A DNA stretch of 64,000 nucleotides, from NCBI RefSeq assembly GCF_002163835.1, contig NZ_CP019331.1:434001-498000 (forward strand), written 5' to 3'. This DNA is from Polaribacter sp. SA4-10. Its GTDB lineage: Bacteria > Bacteroidota > Bacteroidia > Flavobacteriales > Flavobacteriaceae. Below, one piece after another: positions 28,892 through 39,024 of this stretch (positions are counted from its first letter, which is position 1; each line of letters begins with the position of its first letter). The notes beneath the pieces were generated by a model. The model was not told where the DNA came from and searched no databases. It saw nothing but the letters and a program-made list of their open reading frames with translations. Both the position numbers and the translations under genes were made by a program.

Positions 28892-31669
28892 ATGAACACT
28901 TATAAAAATTACATCAAAGAGATCGAAGAACGAAAGGTTCTAGGACTTCACCCAAAGCCAATTGATGGTGCTGAATTATTAAGCGAAATTATTGAGCAAA
29001 TTAAGGATTTAAATAACGAGTACAGAGATGCTTCTCTTAACTTTTTCATTTATAATGTTTTACCTGGGACTACTAGTGCAGCTGGTGTAAAAGCAAAATT
29101 TTTAAAGGAGATTATTATAGGTGATGCGGTAGTAAAAGAAATTACACCTTCTTATGCTTTTGAGCAACTATCACATATGAAGGGTGGTCCTTCAATTGAG
29201 GTGTTGTTAGATTTAGCATTAGGAGATGATGCTGCTACTACTAAAAAAGCTGCGGATGTTTTAAAAACACAAGTTTTTCTTTATGAAGCAGATGCAGAGC
29301 GTTTAGAGAATGCATATAAAAGTGGTAATGAAATTGCCAAAGATCTTTTAGTGAGTTATGCTAAGGCTGAATTTTTTACAAAATTGCCTGAGATTGATGA
29401 AGAAATTGAAGTAGTAACTTTTATTGCTGGTGTAGGAGATATTTCTACAGATTTATTATCTCCAGGAGGTGATGCGCACTCTAGGTCAGATCGTGAATTA
29501 CATGGTCAGTGTTTATTTGAGCACAACAAAGAAATGCAAAATGAGCTTTTAGCATTACAAAAAAAACATCCTAATAAACGTGTGATGTTAATTGCTGAAA
29601 AAGGAACAATGGGAGTTGGTTCATCTAGAATGTCTGGTGTAAACAACGTTGCATTATGGACAGGTGTTAAAGCTAGCCCATTCGTACCATTTATTAATAT
29701 AGCTCCTGTAATTGCAGGAACAAACGGAATTTCTCCAATTTTCTTAACTACTGTTGGAGTAACAGGAGGTATTGGTATTGACCTTAAAAACTGGGTGAAA
29801 CAAAAAGATGCTGAAGGAAATACAATTGTAGACAAAGAAGGAGATGCCGTTTTAAAGCAAGAGTACTCTGTAGAAACAGGAACCGTACTTACAATTAATA
29901 CGAAGACTAAGAAATTGTATTATGGTAATACCGAATTGAAAGATATCTCTACGGCATTAACACCTCAGAAAAAAGAATTTATTAAAGCAGGAGGATCTTA
30001 TGCTGTTGTATTTGGTAAAAAATTACAAACATTAGCTTCAAAAATATTAGCTATTGATGTGTTACCAGTATACGCAACTTCAAAAGAAATTTCTATTGAA
30101 GGACAAGGCCTTACAGCTGTTGAAAAAATATTCAATAAAAATGCAGTAGGAAATACTCCAGGAAAAATTTTACATGCGGGTTCTGATACTCGTGTTGAAG
30201 TAAATATTGTAGGTTCTCAAGATACTACAGGTTTAATGACTTCTCAAGAATTAGAGATGATGGCTGCCACAGTTATTTCTCCTATTGTTGATGGTGCATA
30301 CCAATCAGGATGTCATACAGCTTCTGTATGGGATGATAAATCGAAAGCAAATATTCCTAGATTGATGAAGTTTATGAATGATTTTGGTTTAATTACAGCT
30401 CGTGATCCTAAAGGGAAATACCATGCAATGACCGATGTAATTCACAAGGTTTTAAATGATATTACTATTGATGATTGGGCAATTATCATAGGGGGAGATT
30501 CTCATACAAGAATGTCTAAAGGTGTTGCTTTTGGAGCAGATTCAGGTACCGTTGCACTTGCACTTGCTACAGGTGAAGCTACAATGCCTATTCCAGAATC
30601 CGTAAAAGTGACCTTTAAAGGAGAAATGAAGAGCTACATGGATTTCCGTGATGTTGTTCATGCTACTCAAGAGCAAATGCTTTCTCAATATGGTGGAGAT
30701 AATGTATTTCAAGGTAGAATTATTGAAGTACATTTAGGAACACTTACTGCAGATCAAGCATTTACGTTTACAGACTGGACTGCAGAAATGAAAGCGAAAG
30801 CTTCTATCTGTATTTCTGAAGATGATACTTTAATTGAATCTTTAGAGATTGCAAAAGGTAGAATCCAGATCATGATTGATAAGGGAATGGACAATAAGTT
30901 ACAAGTTCTTCAAGGATTGATTGACATTGCTAATAATAGAATTGCAGAAATTAAATCAGGTGAGAAACCTGCTTTGGCTCCAGATGCAAATGCAAAATAC
31001 TACGCAGAAGTTGTTATTGATTTAGATAAGATTTCTGAGCCAATGATTGCGGATCCAGATGTAAATAACGAAGATGTTTCTAAACGTTATACACACGATA
31101 CTATTAGACCATTATCTTTCTATGGCGGGACTAAAAAAGTAGATTTAGGATTCATAGGATCTTGTATGGTTCACAAAGGAGATATGAAAATTTTAGCTCA
31201 AATGTTAAAGAATATTGAAACACAATATGGTAAGGTTGAATTTAAGGCACCGTTAGTAGTTGCTCCTCCAACCTATAACATTGTTGATGAGTTAAAAGAA
31301 GAAGGTGATTGGGAAGTGTTAAAAAAGTACTCAGGATTTGAGTTTGATGATAACGCACCAAAAGGGTTAGCACGTACTAAATATGAAAACATGTTGTATT
31401 TAGAGCGTCCAGGTTGTAATCTTTGTATGGGTAATCAAGAAAAAGCAGAGCCAGGTGATACTGTAATAGCTACTTCTACTCGTTTATTTCAAGGAAGAGT
31501 TGTTAAAGATTCTAATGAGAAAAAAGGAGAATCTTTATTATCATCTACACCAGTAGTAGTATTATCTACAATTTTAGGTAGAACTCCAACTATGAAAGAA
31601 TATGAAGCTGCTGTTGATGGTATTCTATTAACAAACTTTAAGCCATCTCAAAAGGAATTAGTTAGCTAA
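28892..31669 (+). CDS. acnB: Bifunctional aconitate hydratase 2 / 2-methylisocitrate dehydratase
   Basis: TCA-cycle 4Fe-4S dehydratase that isomerises citrate and isocitrate. The N-terminal HEAT-like domain (1-160) and swivelling domain come first in the AcnB order: SPGGDAHSRSDRELHG and KGTMGVGSSRMSGVNN. The cluster-binding cysteines lie in IGSCMVHKGD and in GCNLCMGNQ near the C-terminus. GGDSHTRMSKGVAFGADSG is the substrate loop. At 925 aa it is longer than E. coli AcnB (865), with an insertion in the middle. It stands upstream of a second, unrelated-order aconitase gene. Confidence 0.95.
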   Translation: MNTYKNYIKEIEERKVLGLHPKPIDGAELLSEIIEQIKDLNNEYRDASLNFFIYNVLPGTTSAAGVKAKFLKEIIIGDAVVKEITPSYAFEQLSHMKGGPSIEVLLDLALGDDAATTKKAADVLKTQVFLYEADAERLENAYKSGNEIAKDLLVSYAKAEFFTKLPEIDEEIEVVTFIAGVGDISTDLLSPGGDAHSRSDRELHGQCLFEHNKEMQNELLALQKKHPNKRVMLIAEKGTMGVGSSRMSGVNNVALWTGVKASPFVPFINIAPVIAGTNGISPIFLTTVGVTGGIGIDLKNWVKQKDAEGNTIVDKEGDAVLKQEYSVETGTVLTINTKTKKLYYGNTELKDISTALTPQKKEFIKAGGSYAVVFGKKLQTLASKILAIDVLPVYATSKEISIEGQGLTAVEKIFNKNAVGNTPGKILHAGSDTRVEVNIVGSQDTTGLMTSQELEMMAATVISPIVDGAYQSGCHTASVWDDKSKANIPRLMKFMNDFGLITARDPKGKYHAMTDVIHKVLNDITIDDWAIIIGGDSHTRMSKGVAFGADSGTVALALATGEATMPIPESVKVTFKGEMKSYMDFRDVVHATQEQMLSQYGGDNVFQGRIIEVHLGTLTADQAFTFTDWTAEMKAKASICISEDDTLIESLEIAKGRIQIMIDKGMDNKLQVLQGLIDIANNRIAEIKSGEKPALAPDANAKYYAEVVIDLDKISEPMIADPDVNNEDVSKRYTHDTIRPLSFYGGTKKVDLGFIGSCMVHKGDMKILAQMLKNIETQYGKVEFKAPLVVAPPTYNIVDELKEEGDWEVLKKYSGFEFDDNAPKGLARTKYENMLYLERPGCNLCMGNQEKAEPGDTVIATSTRLFQGRVVKDSNEKKGESLLSSTPVVVLSTILGRTPTMKEYEAAVDGILLTNFKPSQKELVS

Positions 31670-31696
31670 AAAGAGTTAGTAATATTATAATTTTAT

Positions 31697-31727
31697 AAGC
31701 CCAAGTTTAAAACTTGGGCTTTTTTTA
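31697..31727 (+). terminator. Terminator after acnB
   Basis: AAGCCCAAGTTT/AAACTTGGGCTT stem with seven T directly after it. The following 166 bases before acn hold its promoter region; nothing else is seen there. Confidence 0.9.
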
Positions 31728-31893
31728 TACTCTTGTGCGAAGCTTTTTTTAATATTCACAGATTTTATTTAGTTATAATTTTAACAATATAAATTCCTTT
31801 TGAAGTAGAAAATATTTTTAATAGCCATTCTATATTTTTGTATATTGTGGTACTTAAAAAAGTATAATAAGAACATTTAAAATTAGATATAAT

Positions 31894-34161
31894 ATGGCTT
31901 TTGATATTGATATGATAAAAAAAGTGTATGCAAACGTTGCAGAACGTGTTGATGCTGCTCGTGAACTTACAGGTAAACCTTTAACTTTAGCAGAAAAAAT
32001 ATTGTATTCCCATTTATGGGATGGAACTTCTAATAAAGTATTTGTAAGAGGTAAAGACTATGTAGATTTTGCACCAGATAGAATCGCTTTACAAGATGCA
32101 ACTGCCCAAATGGCATTATTGCAATTTATGCAAGCTGGTAAAAATAAAGTTGCAGTTCCTACTACTACACATTGTGATCATTTAATTCAAGCTAAAAATG
32201 GAGCAAGTACAGATTTACAAAGTGCTCTAAATACAAGTAATGAAGTTTTTAATTTTTTAGAATCTGTTTCTAATAAATACGGATTAGGTTTCTGGAAACC
32301 AGGAGCTGGAATTATTCATCAAGTGGTATTAGAAAATTATGCATTTCCAGGTGGAATGATGATTGGAACTGATTCTCACACCGTAAATGCAGGCGGATTA
32401 GGAATGGTTGCTATTGGAGTTGGTGGAGCAGATGCTGTAGATGTAATGGCAGGTATGGCTTGGGAATTAAAGTTTCCAAAACTTATTGGAGTTAAATTAA
32501 CGGGAAAACTATCTGGTTGGACAGCACCAAAAGATGTAATATTAAAAGTTGCCGGAATTCTTACTGCAAAAGGAGGAACTGGTGCAATTGTTGAATATTT
32601 TGGAGAAGGAGCTACAGGAATGTCTTGTACAGGTAAAGGTACAATCTGTAACATGGGTGCAGAAATAGGAGCAACAACGTCAACTTTTGGATATGACGAA
32701 TCTATGGAACGTTATTTACGTGCTACTGATAGAAGTGATGTTGCAGATGCTGCAAACAAAGTAAAAGATTATTTAACTGGTGATGCTGAAGTATATGCAA
32801 ATCCAGAGCAATATTTTGATCAGGTTATAGAAATTAACTTATCAGAATTAAGTCCTTTATTAAACGGACCTTTTACACCAGACTTATCTACAAAAGTAGG
32901 TTCAGATATGACAGCAATTGCAAATAAGAACGATTGGCCATTAAAGGTGGAGTGGGGTTTAATAGGTTCTTGTACAAATTCATCTTATGAAGATTTGTCT
33001 AGGGCAGCTTCAATTGCGCAGCAAGCTATTGATAAAGGATTAAAAATGAAATCAGAATTAGGGATTAATCCAGGTTCTGAAAAAGTAAGATATACTGCAG
33101 ATAGAGATGGTATTATATGGATTTTTGAAAAATTAGATGCTAAGATATTTACAAATGCTTGTGGACCTTGTATTGGTCAATGGGCACGTTATGATGATCC
33201 AAAAAATGCACCTAAGAATTCTATAATTCATTCGTTTAATAGAAATTTTGCGAAACGTGCAGATGGTAATCCCAATACACACGCTTTTGTTGCATCACCA
33301 GAAATGGTTGCAGCAGTTGCAATTGCTGGGCGCTTAGATTTTAACCCAATGACAGATTCATTAATTAATGAAAATGGGGAAGAAGTAATGCTTGATGAAC
33401 CAACTGGTTGGGAATTACCTCCAAAAGGTTTTGAAGTAAAAGACGATGGATATTTAGCACCAGAAATAGATGGTAGTCATGTGCAAATTACTGTTGATTC
33501 TTCTTCAGAAAGATTGCAATTATTAGAACCTTTTACTCCTTTAGGTACTAACTTAACAGGTGTAAAGTTATTAATAAAAGCACATGGAAAATGTACAACA
33601 GATCATATTTCTATGGCAGGCCCATGGTTGCGTTATAGAGGTCATTTAGATAATATTTCTAACAACTGTTTAATTGGAGCTGTAAATGCTTATGGTATGA
33701 AAACAAATTTTGTTAAAAATCAATTGACAGGAGAATTTGGTGGTGTACCAGATACTGCACGAGCATACAAAGCTGCAGGAATTAGAACAATCGTTATTGG
33801 AGATCATAATTATGGTGAGGGTTCTTCTAGAGAACATGCTGCTATGGAACCACGTCATTTAGGTGTTGCTGCTGTTTTAGTAAAATCTTTTGCTAGAATA
33901 CATGAAACAAACCTTAAAAAACAAGGAATGCTAGGTTTAACTTTTGCTAACGAAGCTGATTATGATTTAATTCAAGAAGATGATACCTTCAACTTTTTAG
34001 ATTTAAATGAGTTTACTCCTGATAAACCTTTAACGATTGAAGTTGTTCATGCTGATGGAAGTAAAGATATAATTGTTACAAACCACACATATAACCACAG
34101 TCAAATCGAATGGTATAATGAAGGTTCTGCGTTGAATTTAATCAAAAAAGAAAACGCCTAA
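31894..34161 (+). CDS. Aconitate hydratase (mitochondrial-type)
   Basis: Second aconitase, of the single-swivel order with the small domain at the C-terminus. Cluster cysteines are in [15 protein letters not shown] and [22 protein letters not shown] and [14 protein letters not shown] bind substrate. [15 protein letters not shown] is the swivelling-domain motif. At 755 aa it matches the mitochondrial aconitase branch, not the 890-aa AcnA branch. Each aconitase gene has its own terminator, so they are separate transcription units, which allows different regulation. Confidence 0.95.
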   Translation: MAFDIDMIKKVYANVAERVDAARELTGKPLTLAEKILYSHLWDGTSNKVFVRGKDYVDFAPDRIALQDATAQMALLQFMQAGKNKVAVPTTTHCDHLIQAKNGASTDLQSALNTSNEVFNFLESVSNKYGLGFWKPGAGIIHQVVLENYAFPGGMMIGTDSHTVNAGGLGMVAIGVGGADAVDVMAGMAWELKFPKLIGVKLTGKLSGWTAPKDVILKVAGILTAKGGTGAIVEYFGEGATGMSCTGKGTICNMGAEIGATTSTFGYDESMERYLRATDRSDVADAANKVKDYLTGDAEVYANPEQYFDQVIEINLSELSPLLNGPFTPDLSTKVGSDMTAIANKNDWPLKVEWGLIGSCTNSSYEDLSRAASIAQQAIDKGLKMKSELGINPGSEKVRYTADRDGIIWIFEKLDAKIFTNACGPCIGQWARYDDPKNAPKNSIIHSFNRNFAKRADGNPNTHAFVASPEMVAAVAIAGRLDFNPMTDSLINENGEEVMLDEPTGWELPPKGFEVKDDGYLAPEIDGSHVQITVDSSSERLQLLEPFTPLGTNLTGVKLLIKAHGKCTTDHISMAGPWLRYRGHLDNISNNCLIGAVNAYGMKTNFVKNQLTGEFGGVPDTARAYKAAGIRTIVIGDHNYGEGSSREHAAMEPRHLGVAAVLVKSFARIHETNLKKQGMLGLTFANEADYDLIQEDDTFNFLDLNEFTPDKPLTIEVVHADGSKDIIVTNHTYNHSQIEWYNEGSALNLIKKENA

Positions 34162-34179
34162 TAGGGTTTAATTTTATTT

Positions 34180-34209
34180 AAAAACTCTCGATAAATTCGA
34201 GAGTTTTTT
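34180..34209 (+). terminator. Terminator after aconitase gene
   Basis: AACTCTCGA/TCGAGAGTT stem with a TAAAT loop followed by a T run. It lies 12 bases before the next ATG. Confidence 0.88.
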
Positions 34210-34221
34210 ATTTTATAACTT

Positions 34222-34911
34222 ATGAATACAGAAAACTACAATATTTTTTTAAATGAAATTTCAGAAAAACCTTTACCAGTAATTGATGTTGAAATTTCTT
34301 TTAACAGCTATATTGATATTAGTCTTTCTGAAAGCAATAATGATTTAATGAGTTTCAATACTTCTTCATCGGAAGAATGGGAAAAATACATTACTTCATT
34401 TTTAGAAAAGAGCAATGCTGAAATAGCTTTTGGAGGATATTTAGAAAAAAGAAACTTATATGATAGAAGTGATTATTTTAAGAATCAATTAGAAAATGAA
34501 AAGCGAAATATTCACTTAGGTATCGATTTATGGTGCAAAGAAAATACTAAAGTTCTTGCGGTTTTAGAGGGTGAAATTCACAGTTTTAAATTCAACAATA
34601 ATTATGGCGATTATGGTCCAACTATTATTTTAAAACATGAAATCAACAAAATCACTTTTTATACACTTTATGGTCATTTATCTAAAGAATCTATTCAAAA
34701 TATAAATGTTGGTGATAAAATACTGCAAGGAGACGTTTTAGCTTTTTTAGGTGATTCTTCTGTAAATGGTGATTATGCTCCACACTTACATTTTCAAATT
34801 ATTAAAGACTTACAAGATAATTGTGGTGATTATCCTGGAGTTTCTTCCTCAGAAAATATAGATTTTTATAAGAATAATTGTCCAAATCCTAATTTACTAT
34901 TGAAATTATAA
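34222..34911 (+). CDS. M23-family metallopeptidase-like protein
   Basis: Lysostaphin/LytM-like peptidase fold. The zinc ligands are visible as HLGIDLW (HxxxD) near residue 95 and HLHFQI near 190; TLYGHLS sits between them. The first 80 residues form a separate, unrecognised helical domain. No signal peptide is seen, which is unusual for a cell-wall hydrolase. Either export is by another route, or the substrate is not peptidoglycan, or an upstream start was missed. The start ATG is only 12 bases after a terminator. Confidence 0.8.
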   Translation: MNTENYNIFLNEISEKPLPVIDVEISFNSYIDISLSESNNDLMSFNTSSSEEWEKYITSFLEKSNAEIAFGGYLEKRNLYDRSDYFKNQLENEKRNIHLGIDLWCKENTKVLAVLEGEIHSFKFNNNYGDYGPTIILKHEINKITFYTLYGHLSKESIQNINVGDKILQGDVLAFLGDSSVNGDYAPHLHFQIIKDLQDNCGDYPGVSSSENIDFYKNNCPNPNLLLKL

Positions 34912-35058
34912 TTCTTTTAAAAAATGTAATGCTTAAAAGTAAAAATTGGAAAGTGCACTCATTAATTTGGTTGTACTTTTTTTGATATACTACTTTTCTT
35001 AAAGTTCTGTTAAACTAAAATTAGGTTGTAACTAATTCTATTTAATGTCGTCTTAAAT

Positions 35059-35244
<186 letters not shown>

Positions 35245-35258
35245 TTAATAGTTGATTA

Positions 35259-35287
35259 GGGTCAAGAGCTTTGCTTTTGACCCTTTT
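35259..35287. terminator. Bidirectional terminator
   Basis: GGGTCAAGAGC/GCTTTTGACCC stem (one G-U pair) around TTT, followed by TTTTATT. It lies before the stop of the convergent leftward gene and could terminate both directions. Confidence 0.75.
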
Positions 35288-35294
35288 ATTCTAT

Positions 35295-36101
35295 TTAATT
35301 TTTAACTGGAATTTTATTACGCTCAATTTTTCCAATTTTTAGCGCTTTATAATTCTCATAGCAGTCAAGTACAGCTTCAATCATTTGTAAATCGGAAGCT
35401 TTTTTTATAAAATACTCAGAGTAATTACAGTCAGTCAATAACTCAGAAAGTTCTTGTCTATCCATTTCTAAATACTCCATCATTACTTCTCTATCAAATT
35501 TACCAGCAAGCATTTTACGTAAATTGTCTTCTTTTTTTAATTTCTGTAATTTTTTAAGTTGTTTTGGTTTTTTTCCAAAGAGATTATATAAAAAATCTAC
35601 AGGTTGAAATAGTGCAGCAATAGGAGAGGAGAAGTCTTTTCCTTTTGGTTTTCCAACTTCATAAGTTTGAGGTAACCCATTTATATGGATTCTAGTAAAT
35701 CTATCCTTAGGAACTTGTTTTACGTCAACTTCTAAAACTCCAATAAGTTTCGTAGATCTAATAACAACTTCTTTTATTTCTTCTGGTTTTTCATATAAAC
35801 CAATTACTAATTCATTTCCTTTTAATAAATCATTAGTAACTTTTAATTTAATAGAAGCATATCCTAAATAAGAAACTAAAATAGTGTCATTTGTTCTTGC
35901 TGGAAGCTGAAAAAAACCTCTGTCATTAGTTATTGATCCTTGAACAGAGTTCAAATTCAAAATATGAGCAGCACTTAAAGCACGCTTATTACCTGCATGA
36001 ATAATTTGCCCTTTTAAATTAGTTACACGTATACTGTCATTCTGAGAAAATGTACTTATAGAAACCACTAATAAGCACAAAGTAAATATAATTCTTTGCA
36101 T
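35295..36101 (-). CDS. Exported carboxypeptidase-like regulatory domain protein
   Basis: 268 aa with an N-terminal signal peptide (MQRIIFTLCLLVVSISTFSQ). The first 90 mature residues form a CarboxypepD_reg-like beta domain: GQIIHAGNKRALSAAHIL, GSITNDRGFFQLP and TILVSYLGYASIKLKV. The C-terminal half is Lys-rich and helical with no recognised motif. The open frame runs further upstream, but that extension reads through the antisense of a tRNA-Leu fragment. I therefore place the start at 36101. It is the first core gene left of the island and originally followed tRNA-Leu. Confidence 0.8.
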   Translation of the reverse strand: MQRIIFTLCLLVVSISTFSQNDSIRVTNLKGQIIHAGNKRALSAAHILNLNSVQGSITNDRGFFQLPARTNDTILVSYLGYASIKLKVTNDLLKGNELVIGLYEKPEEIKEVVIRSTKLIGVLEVDVKQVPKDRFTRIHINGLPQTYEVGKPKGKDFSSPIAALFQPVDFLYNLFGKKPKQLKKLQKLKKEDNLRKMLAGKFDREVMMEYLEMDRQELSELLTDCNYSEYFIKKASDLQMIEAVLDCYENYKALKIGKIERNKIPVKN

Positions 36102-36170
36102 ACTGCAATAATAGTAATAATAGTATATAGTATGGTTAAAATTTTGTGAAAGAAGTTGAAAAAAACTATA

Positions 36171-36227
36171 AAAAGTGCGCGTAACTGGAGTCGAACCAGC
36201 ACGTTCTTGCGAACACAAACCCCTCAA
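36171..36227 (-). repeat. Left attachment site: 3' fragment of tRNA-Leu
   Basis: Identical over 57 bases to 61004-61060. It contains the T-arm, variable arm and part of the anticodon arm of tRNA-Leu, then diverges (TTATGTAATG instead of GCTTGCACG). It cannot fold as a tRNA. This is the displaced chromosomal half left after integration. Confidence 0.93.
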
Positions 36228-36516
36228 TTATGTAATGCGTTTTTATTAAAACGTATTACTTTGATTTTTAGATATTTATACTTTAATTTTAAAAAATATT
36301 ATAGAAAAAATAGGTACGAATACAAGTACGAATTTTTAATGCTATTTCTGATTACTTAGCGAAGATAATAAAAATTATTAAAGAATATATTAAAAACAAT
36401 CTTACACCATTACTGGTAAGCTTTTCAGTAGCAATGATATTAACACATATACTATAAATAATAAGAGATATAATCTTGAAAATTGCATTAATAACAATCA
36501 ACTAAAAACAGTACTT

Positions 36517-36889
36517 ATGGCAACAAAAAAAAGTATTTTAAATTTCACATAATAAAATGGGATGAAACTGTAAATAAATTATTAAAAAAACATAAAATGA
36601 CTGTCCAAAGACAATCTTTATCTAGTGCTAGAACAGTGGTTAGAAAAAAATACCCAGTAAAAAACGTATTATTACTTTCCGTAATTTAATAAATTTAAGT
36701 TTTTGGATCAAAAAATAGCAAATCAAATAGTGGACTTAAAAGAAAAAGGATTGTTAACCAACCAACCAACCTAAAGAAATTATTATCTCAGTAGAGGGTA
36801 GACCAGAAAAAGAAGTTTTTAGTAATTATACAAAAATAAAAAAAGAAATGATAAAAAATTATGATACAGAATGTTTAGTTATCACGTAG
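36517..36889 (+). pseudogene. Decayed gene with several frameshifts
   Basis: An ATG opens a frame starting MATKKSILNFH. The readable sequence then continues in other frames: IIKWDETVNKLLKKHKMTV, RTVVRKKYPVKNVLLL, IANQIVDLKEKGLLTNQ and EIIISVEGRPEKEVFSNYTK. At least four frame changes and several stops are needed to link them. I do not recognise the family. The coherent amino-acid composition in switching frames shows a formerly coding region. Confidence 0.6.
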
Positions 36890-37384
36890 CACTTTTATAA
36901 CCGCTTCTTGCACTTTTGTTTTTAACCATAAAATTAATGTTCTACTTGTTTCAATTAGTCTAACATTATTTTCTGCAAGATATTCTATAATCAAATGATC
37001 TGGTATTACAGTGTCATTATATTCTAATTGTTTTGTAATTACTCTTTTATATCCTGGTGTTTCTTCAGGTAAAGTAACTTTTAAAACGACTTCTTATATT
37101 ACACCAAACTTACCTACATAATCTGCTAAATTCTTTGCAGTGCTTAAATCTGTTTTTAACAGTGCATCACAACTTACATTAAATTTTTCTGATATTAAAA
37201 TTAGCGTATTATTTTTTGGATTTACTTTACCAGTTACATAGGTTATAATCACACTATATTTAACTCCTATAATTTCACCAAACTTAATGTTATTAAGTAT
37301 ATTCTTATTAATCAAAAATACAACTGCAGCAGCACTGTAACTGCACTGCAATATTACCTGAACACCACTGCAGCAGCACTGCAA
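36875..37384 (-). pseudogene. Hypothetical gene with one in-frame TAA
   Basis: A 170-codon minus-strand frame is interrupted only by a TAA at 37094-37096. Before it the frame reads ...LADYVGKFGVI and after it EVVLKVTLPEETPGYKRV...EAVIKVLRDN, all protein-like. The first 20 codons run through a GC-rich CAGCAG repeat and may not belong. The family is not recognised. It could be a pseudogene or two short genes. Confidence 0.45.
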
Positions 37385-38224
37385 ATGACTACATGTATTT
37401 TTAAAGTGTTTTTTTCTATTACAATATGTCTTCTGTATTTTCCTATAATTATTTGTCTTACAGGATTGTGTTTTTATTTAAAAGGATTATGTTCTTAACT
37501 TTATAAATAATATCGTTACATCCCAAAACCCAATTTACTACAAAAGCAATCAAGAATTGGTTTCTTTTCTTATTACACAAGATTCATTTTCTATTGCTTA
37601 ACATATGACATTCAATTACAAAATAGTTTATTTAAAAAAGAAACCCACATCGTTGATAGGTGGGTAAAAAAATGCTACGTAAAAGTCTACGATTGACTTT
37701 AAATGAGTTAAATATACGAATAGTAAACTAATTCTATTTTGTCTTCGAAAACGATTAAATACGCTAATTAATTTCATCATTGAATTACAATTTAAGCACT
37801 TCTAATAAAGTTAATTTTATTTAAATCTCTTTTAATCAAAGAAATAGTCAATTTATAAAAAGTAGAGAATAAAATATTACCCACACAAATACCGACATAC
37901 GAAGTTTTTAAAACGAGAAAATAAACTGATAATCATATGATTAAGATTTTATTTTATTAGACTAAGACGTGTCAACTCTTCTTTGTTAAAATATAGATTA
38001 ATAATTGCCATTTCTGATAAACTTGCAGACACATCTGTTGGACTTTATAAAAGAACATTAAATTATGTTAGATAAAATAGTTTGGTTAGATGTTGAAGTA
38101 GTGAGTTAATTTACGGCCATTAAAATTATCACCAAAACAAGCTGCAGTGCTAACGAATTTAATCTCACTGCAAAATGTATTACCGTTAAATTAATATAAC
38201 TAACAACACTTAAATATTAAAATT
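37385..38224. other. Gene-poor AT-rich stretch of the island
   Basis: 840 bases without a convincing gene in any frame. A CCCAC/GTGGG hairpin followed by TAAAAAAA lies at 37644-37671 and may be a terminator. Short coding-like pieces (for example IIAISDKLADTSVGLYKRTL near 38000) suggest remnants too eroded to name. Confidence 0.5.
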
Positions 38225-38692
38225 ATGCATCAAACCACAAAACACCCCATCATTGCAAACTCCCAAAATTGTTTTATAGAAAACGTCTATTATAGTGAAG
38301 AGAAAAGTGTATTTCTTGTGGATTAGAAAAATGACACATTCACTACAGATTTTGTTTTAGTTTTTAGAACTACTGATAAAGACAAGTTTACAGATTTAAA
38401 GAAACCCTATTTCTTATAGTTTTAATTAACAGAAAGTACAACAAAGGTTTCTTTAGTTATTGTAAAAGATTTTTACACTGAGTTTAATTATAAAAAAGCA
38501 CTTGCATATTATGAAACATCACAAAGCGTTGCGAGAACTTAAAAAAACATTGAACAAATAAAGTTTACAATTAAAACATATAAAAAAGTTATTATTTCTT
38601 TTGAAAATGAAATAAAATATTTAGAAAGTGCAATGCTGGTTTTAATAGAGGATCAGAAAATTAAACCAGTTGAAAATCCACCAAAACCATAA
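38225..38692 (+). pseudogene. 156-codon gene with four in-frame TAA/TAG stops
   Basis: One uninterrupted frame starts at ATG 38225 and ends at TAA 38690-38692. It contains TAG, TAG, TAA and TAA inside. The segments between are protein-like: SEEKSVFLVD, DTFTTDFVLVFRTTDKDKF, KVSLVIVKDFYTEFNYKKAL and FENEIKYLESAMLVLIEDQ. No frameshift is required. All four stops could arise from Gln codons by one C-to-T change. A coiled-coil-like C-terminal third is visible. The family is not recognised. Confidence 0.6.
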
Positions 38693-38754
38693 ATTTCAAA
38701 AATTAAGCTAATAGGAATTAGCATCATTTATACCGAATATGTTAAAACACTGAA

Positions 38755-39013
38755 ATGACCTTACAAAAATTAAAGGCACTGGTTGATGATTCTTTTTTTT
38801 TAGGATGGATAAATTGAAATTGGTAAAAGCTTTTCTAATTCTCATTCCTATAAAATTACAACTACACCACCTAATGATGCTTATAAGAAGCCTAGTAAAT
38901 ATGCTATTAGCAATGTATGGAAAAAAACCTGCGTAAACACTATTTATGTAGGCACAGTATGGATTAAGATTGCACCTACACAATGGTTAACGTTTGATTA
39001 TTCTATTAACTAA
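38755..39013 (+). pseudogene. Frameshifted small gene
   Basis: The frame MTLQKLKALVDDSFF breaks at a run of nine T. After a one-base shift the sequence continues as a stop-containing DG-IEIGKSFSNSHSYKITTT and then YAISNVWKKTCVNTIYVG and IKIAPTQWLTFDYSIN before TAA. Two further stops (TAG, TAA) lie right after the shift. The family is not recognised. It is a broken gene in the same block as its neighbours. Confidence 0.55.
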
Positions 39014-39024
39014 AACTAGACACA

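Noticed and set aside
29506..29835. Long antisense frames inside acnB, parC, topB and murA
   Set aside because: They lie wholly inside well-identified genes on the opposite strand and have compositions typical of antisense shadows.
36102..36227. N-terminal extension of the 35295-36227 frame, beginning MRGLCSQERAGSTPV
   Set aside because: This is the antisense translation of the tRNA-Leu fragment. The same peptide appears at 61060, and a proper signal peptide starts at 36101.
37094..37384. 96-aa frame taken as a complete gene
   Set aside because: Protein-like sequence continues in frame for 70 more codons after its TAA, and the first codons lie in a GC-rich repeat, so I list it as a pseudogene.
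38225..38692. Genetic-code change (TAA/TAG as Gln) as the main explanation for stops in the island
   Set aside because: Frameshifts in adjacent genes and standard stops in all intact genes favour decay. It is kept only as a checkable alternative.
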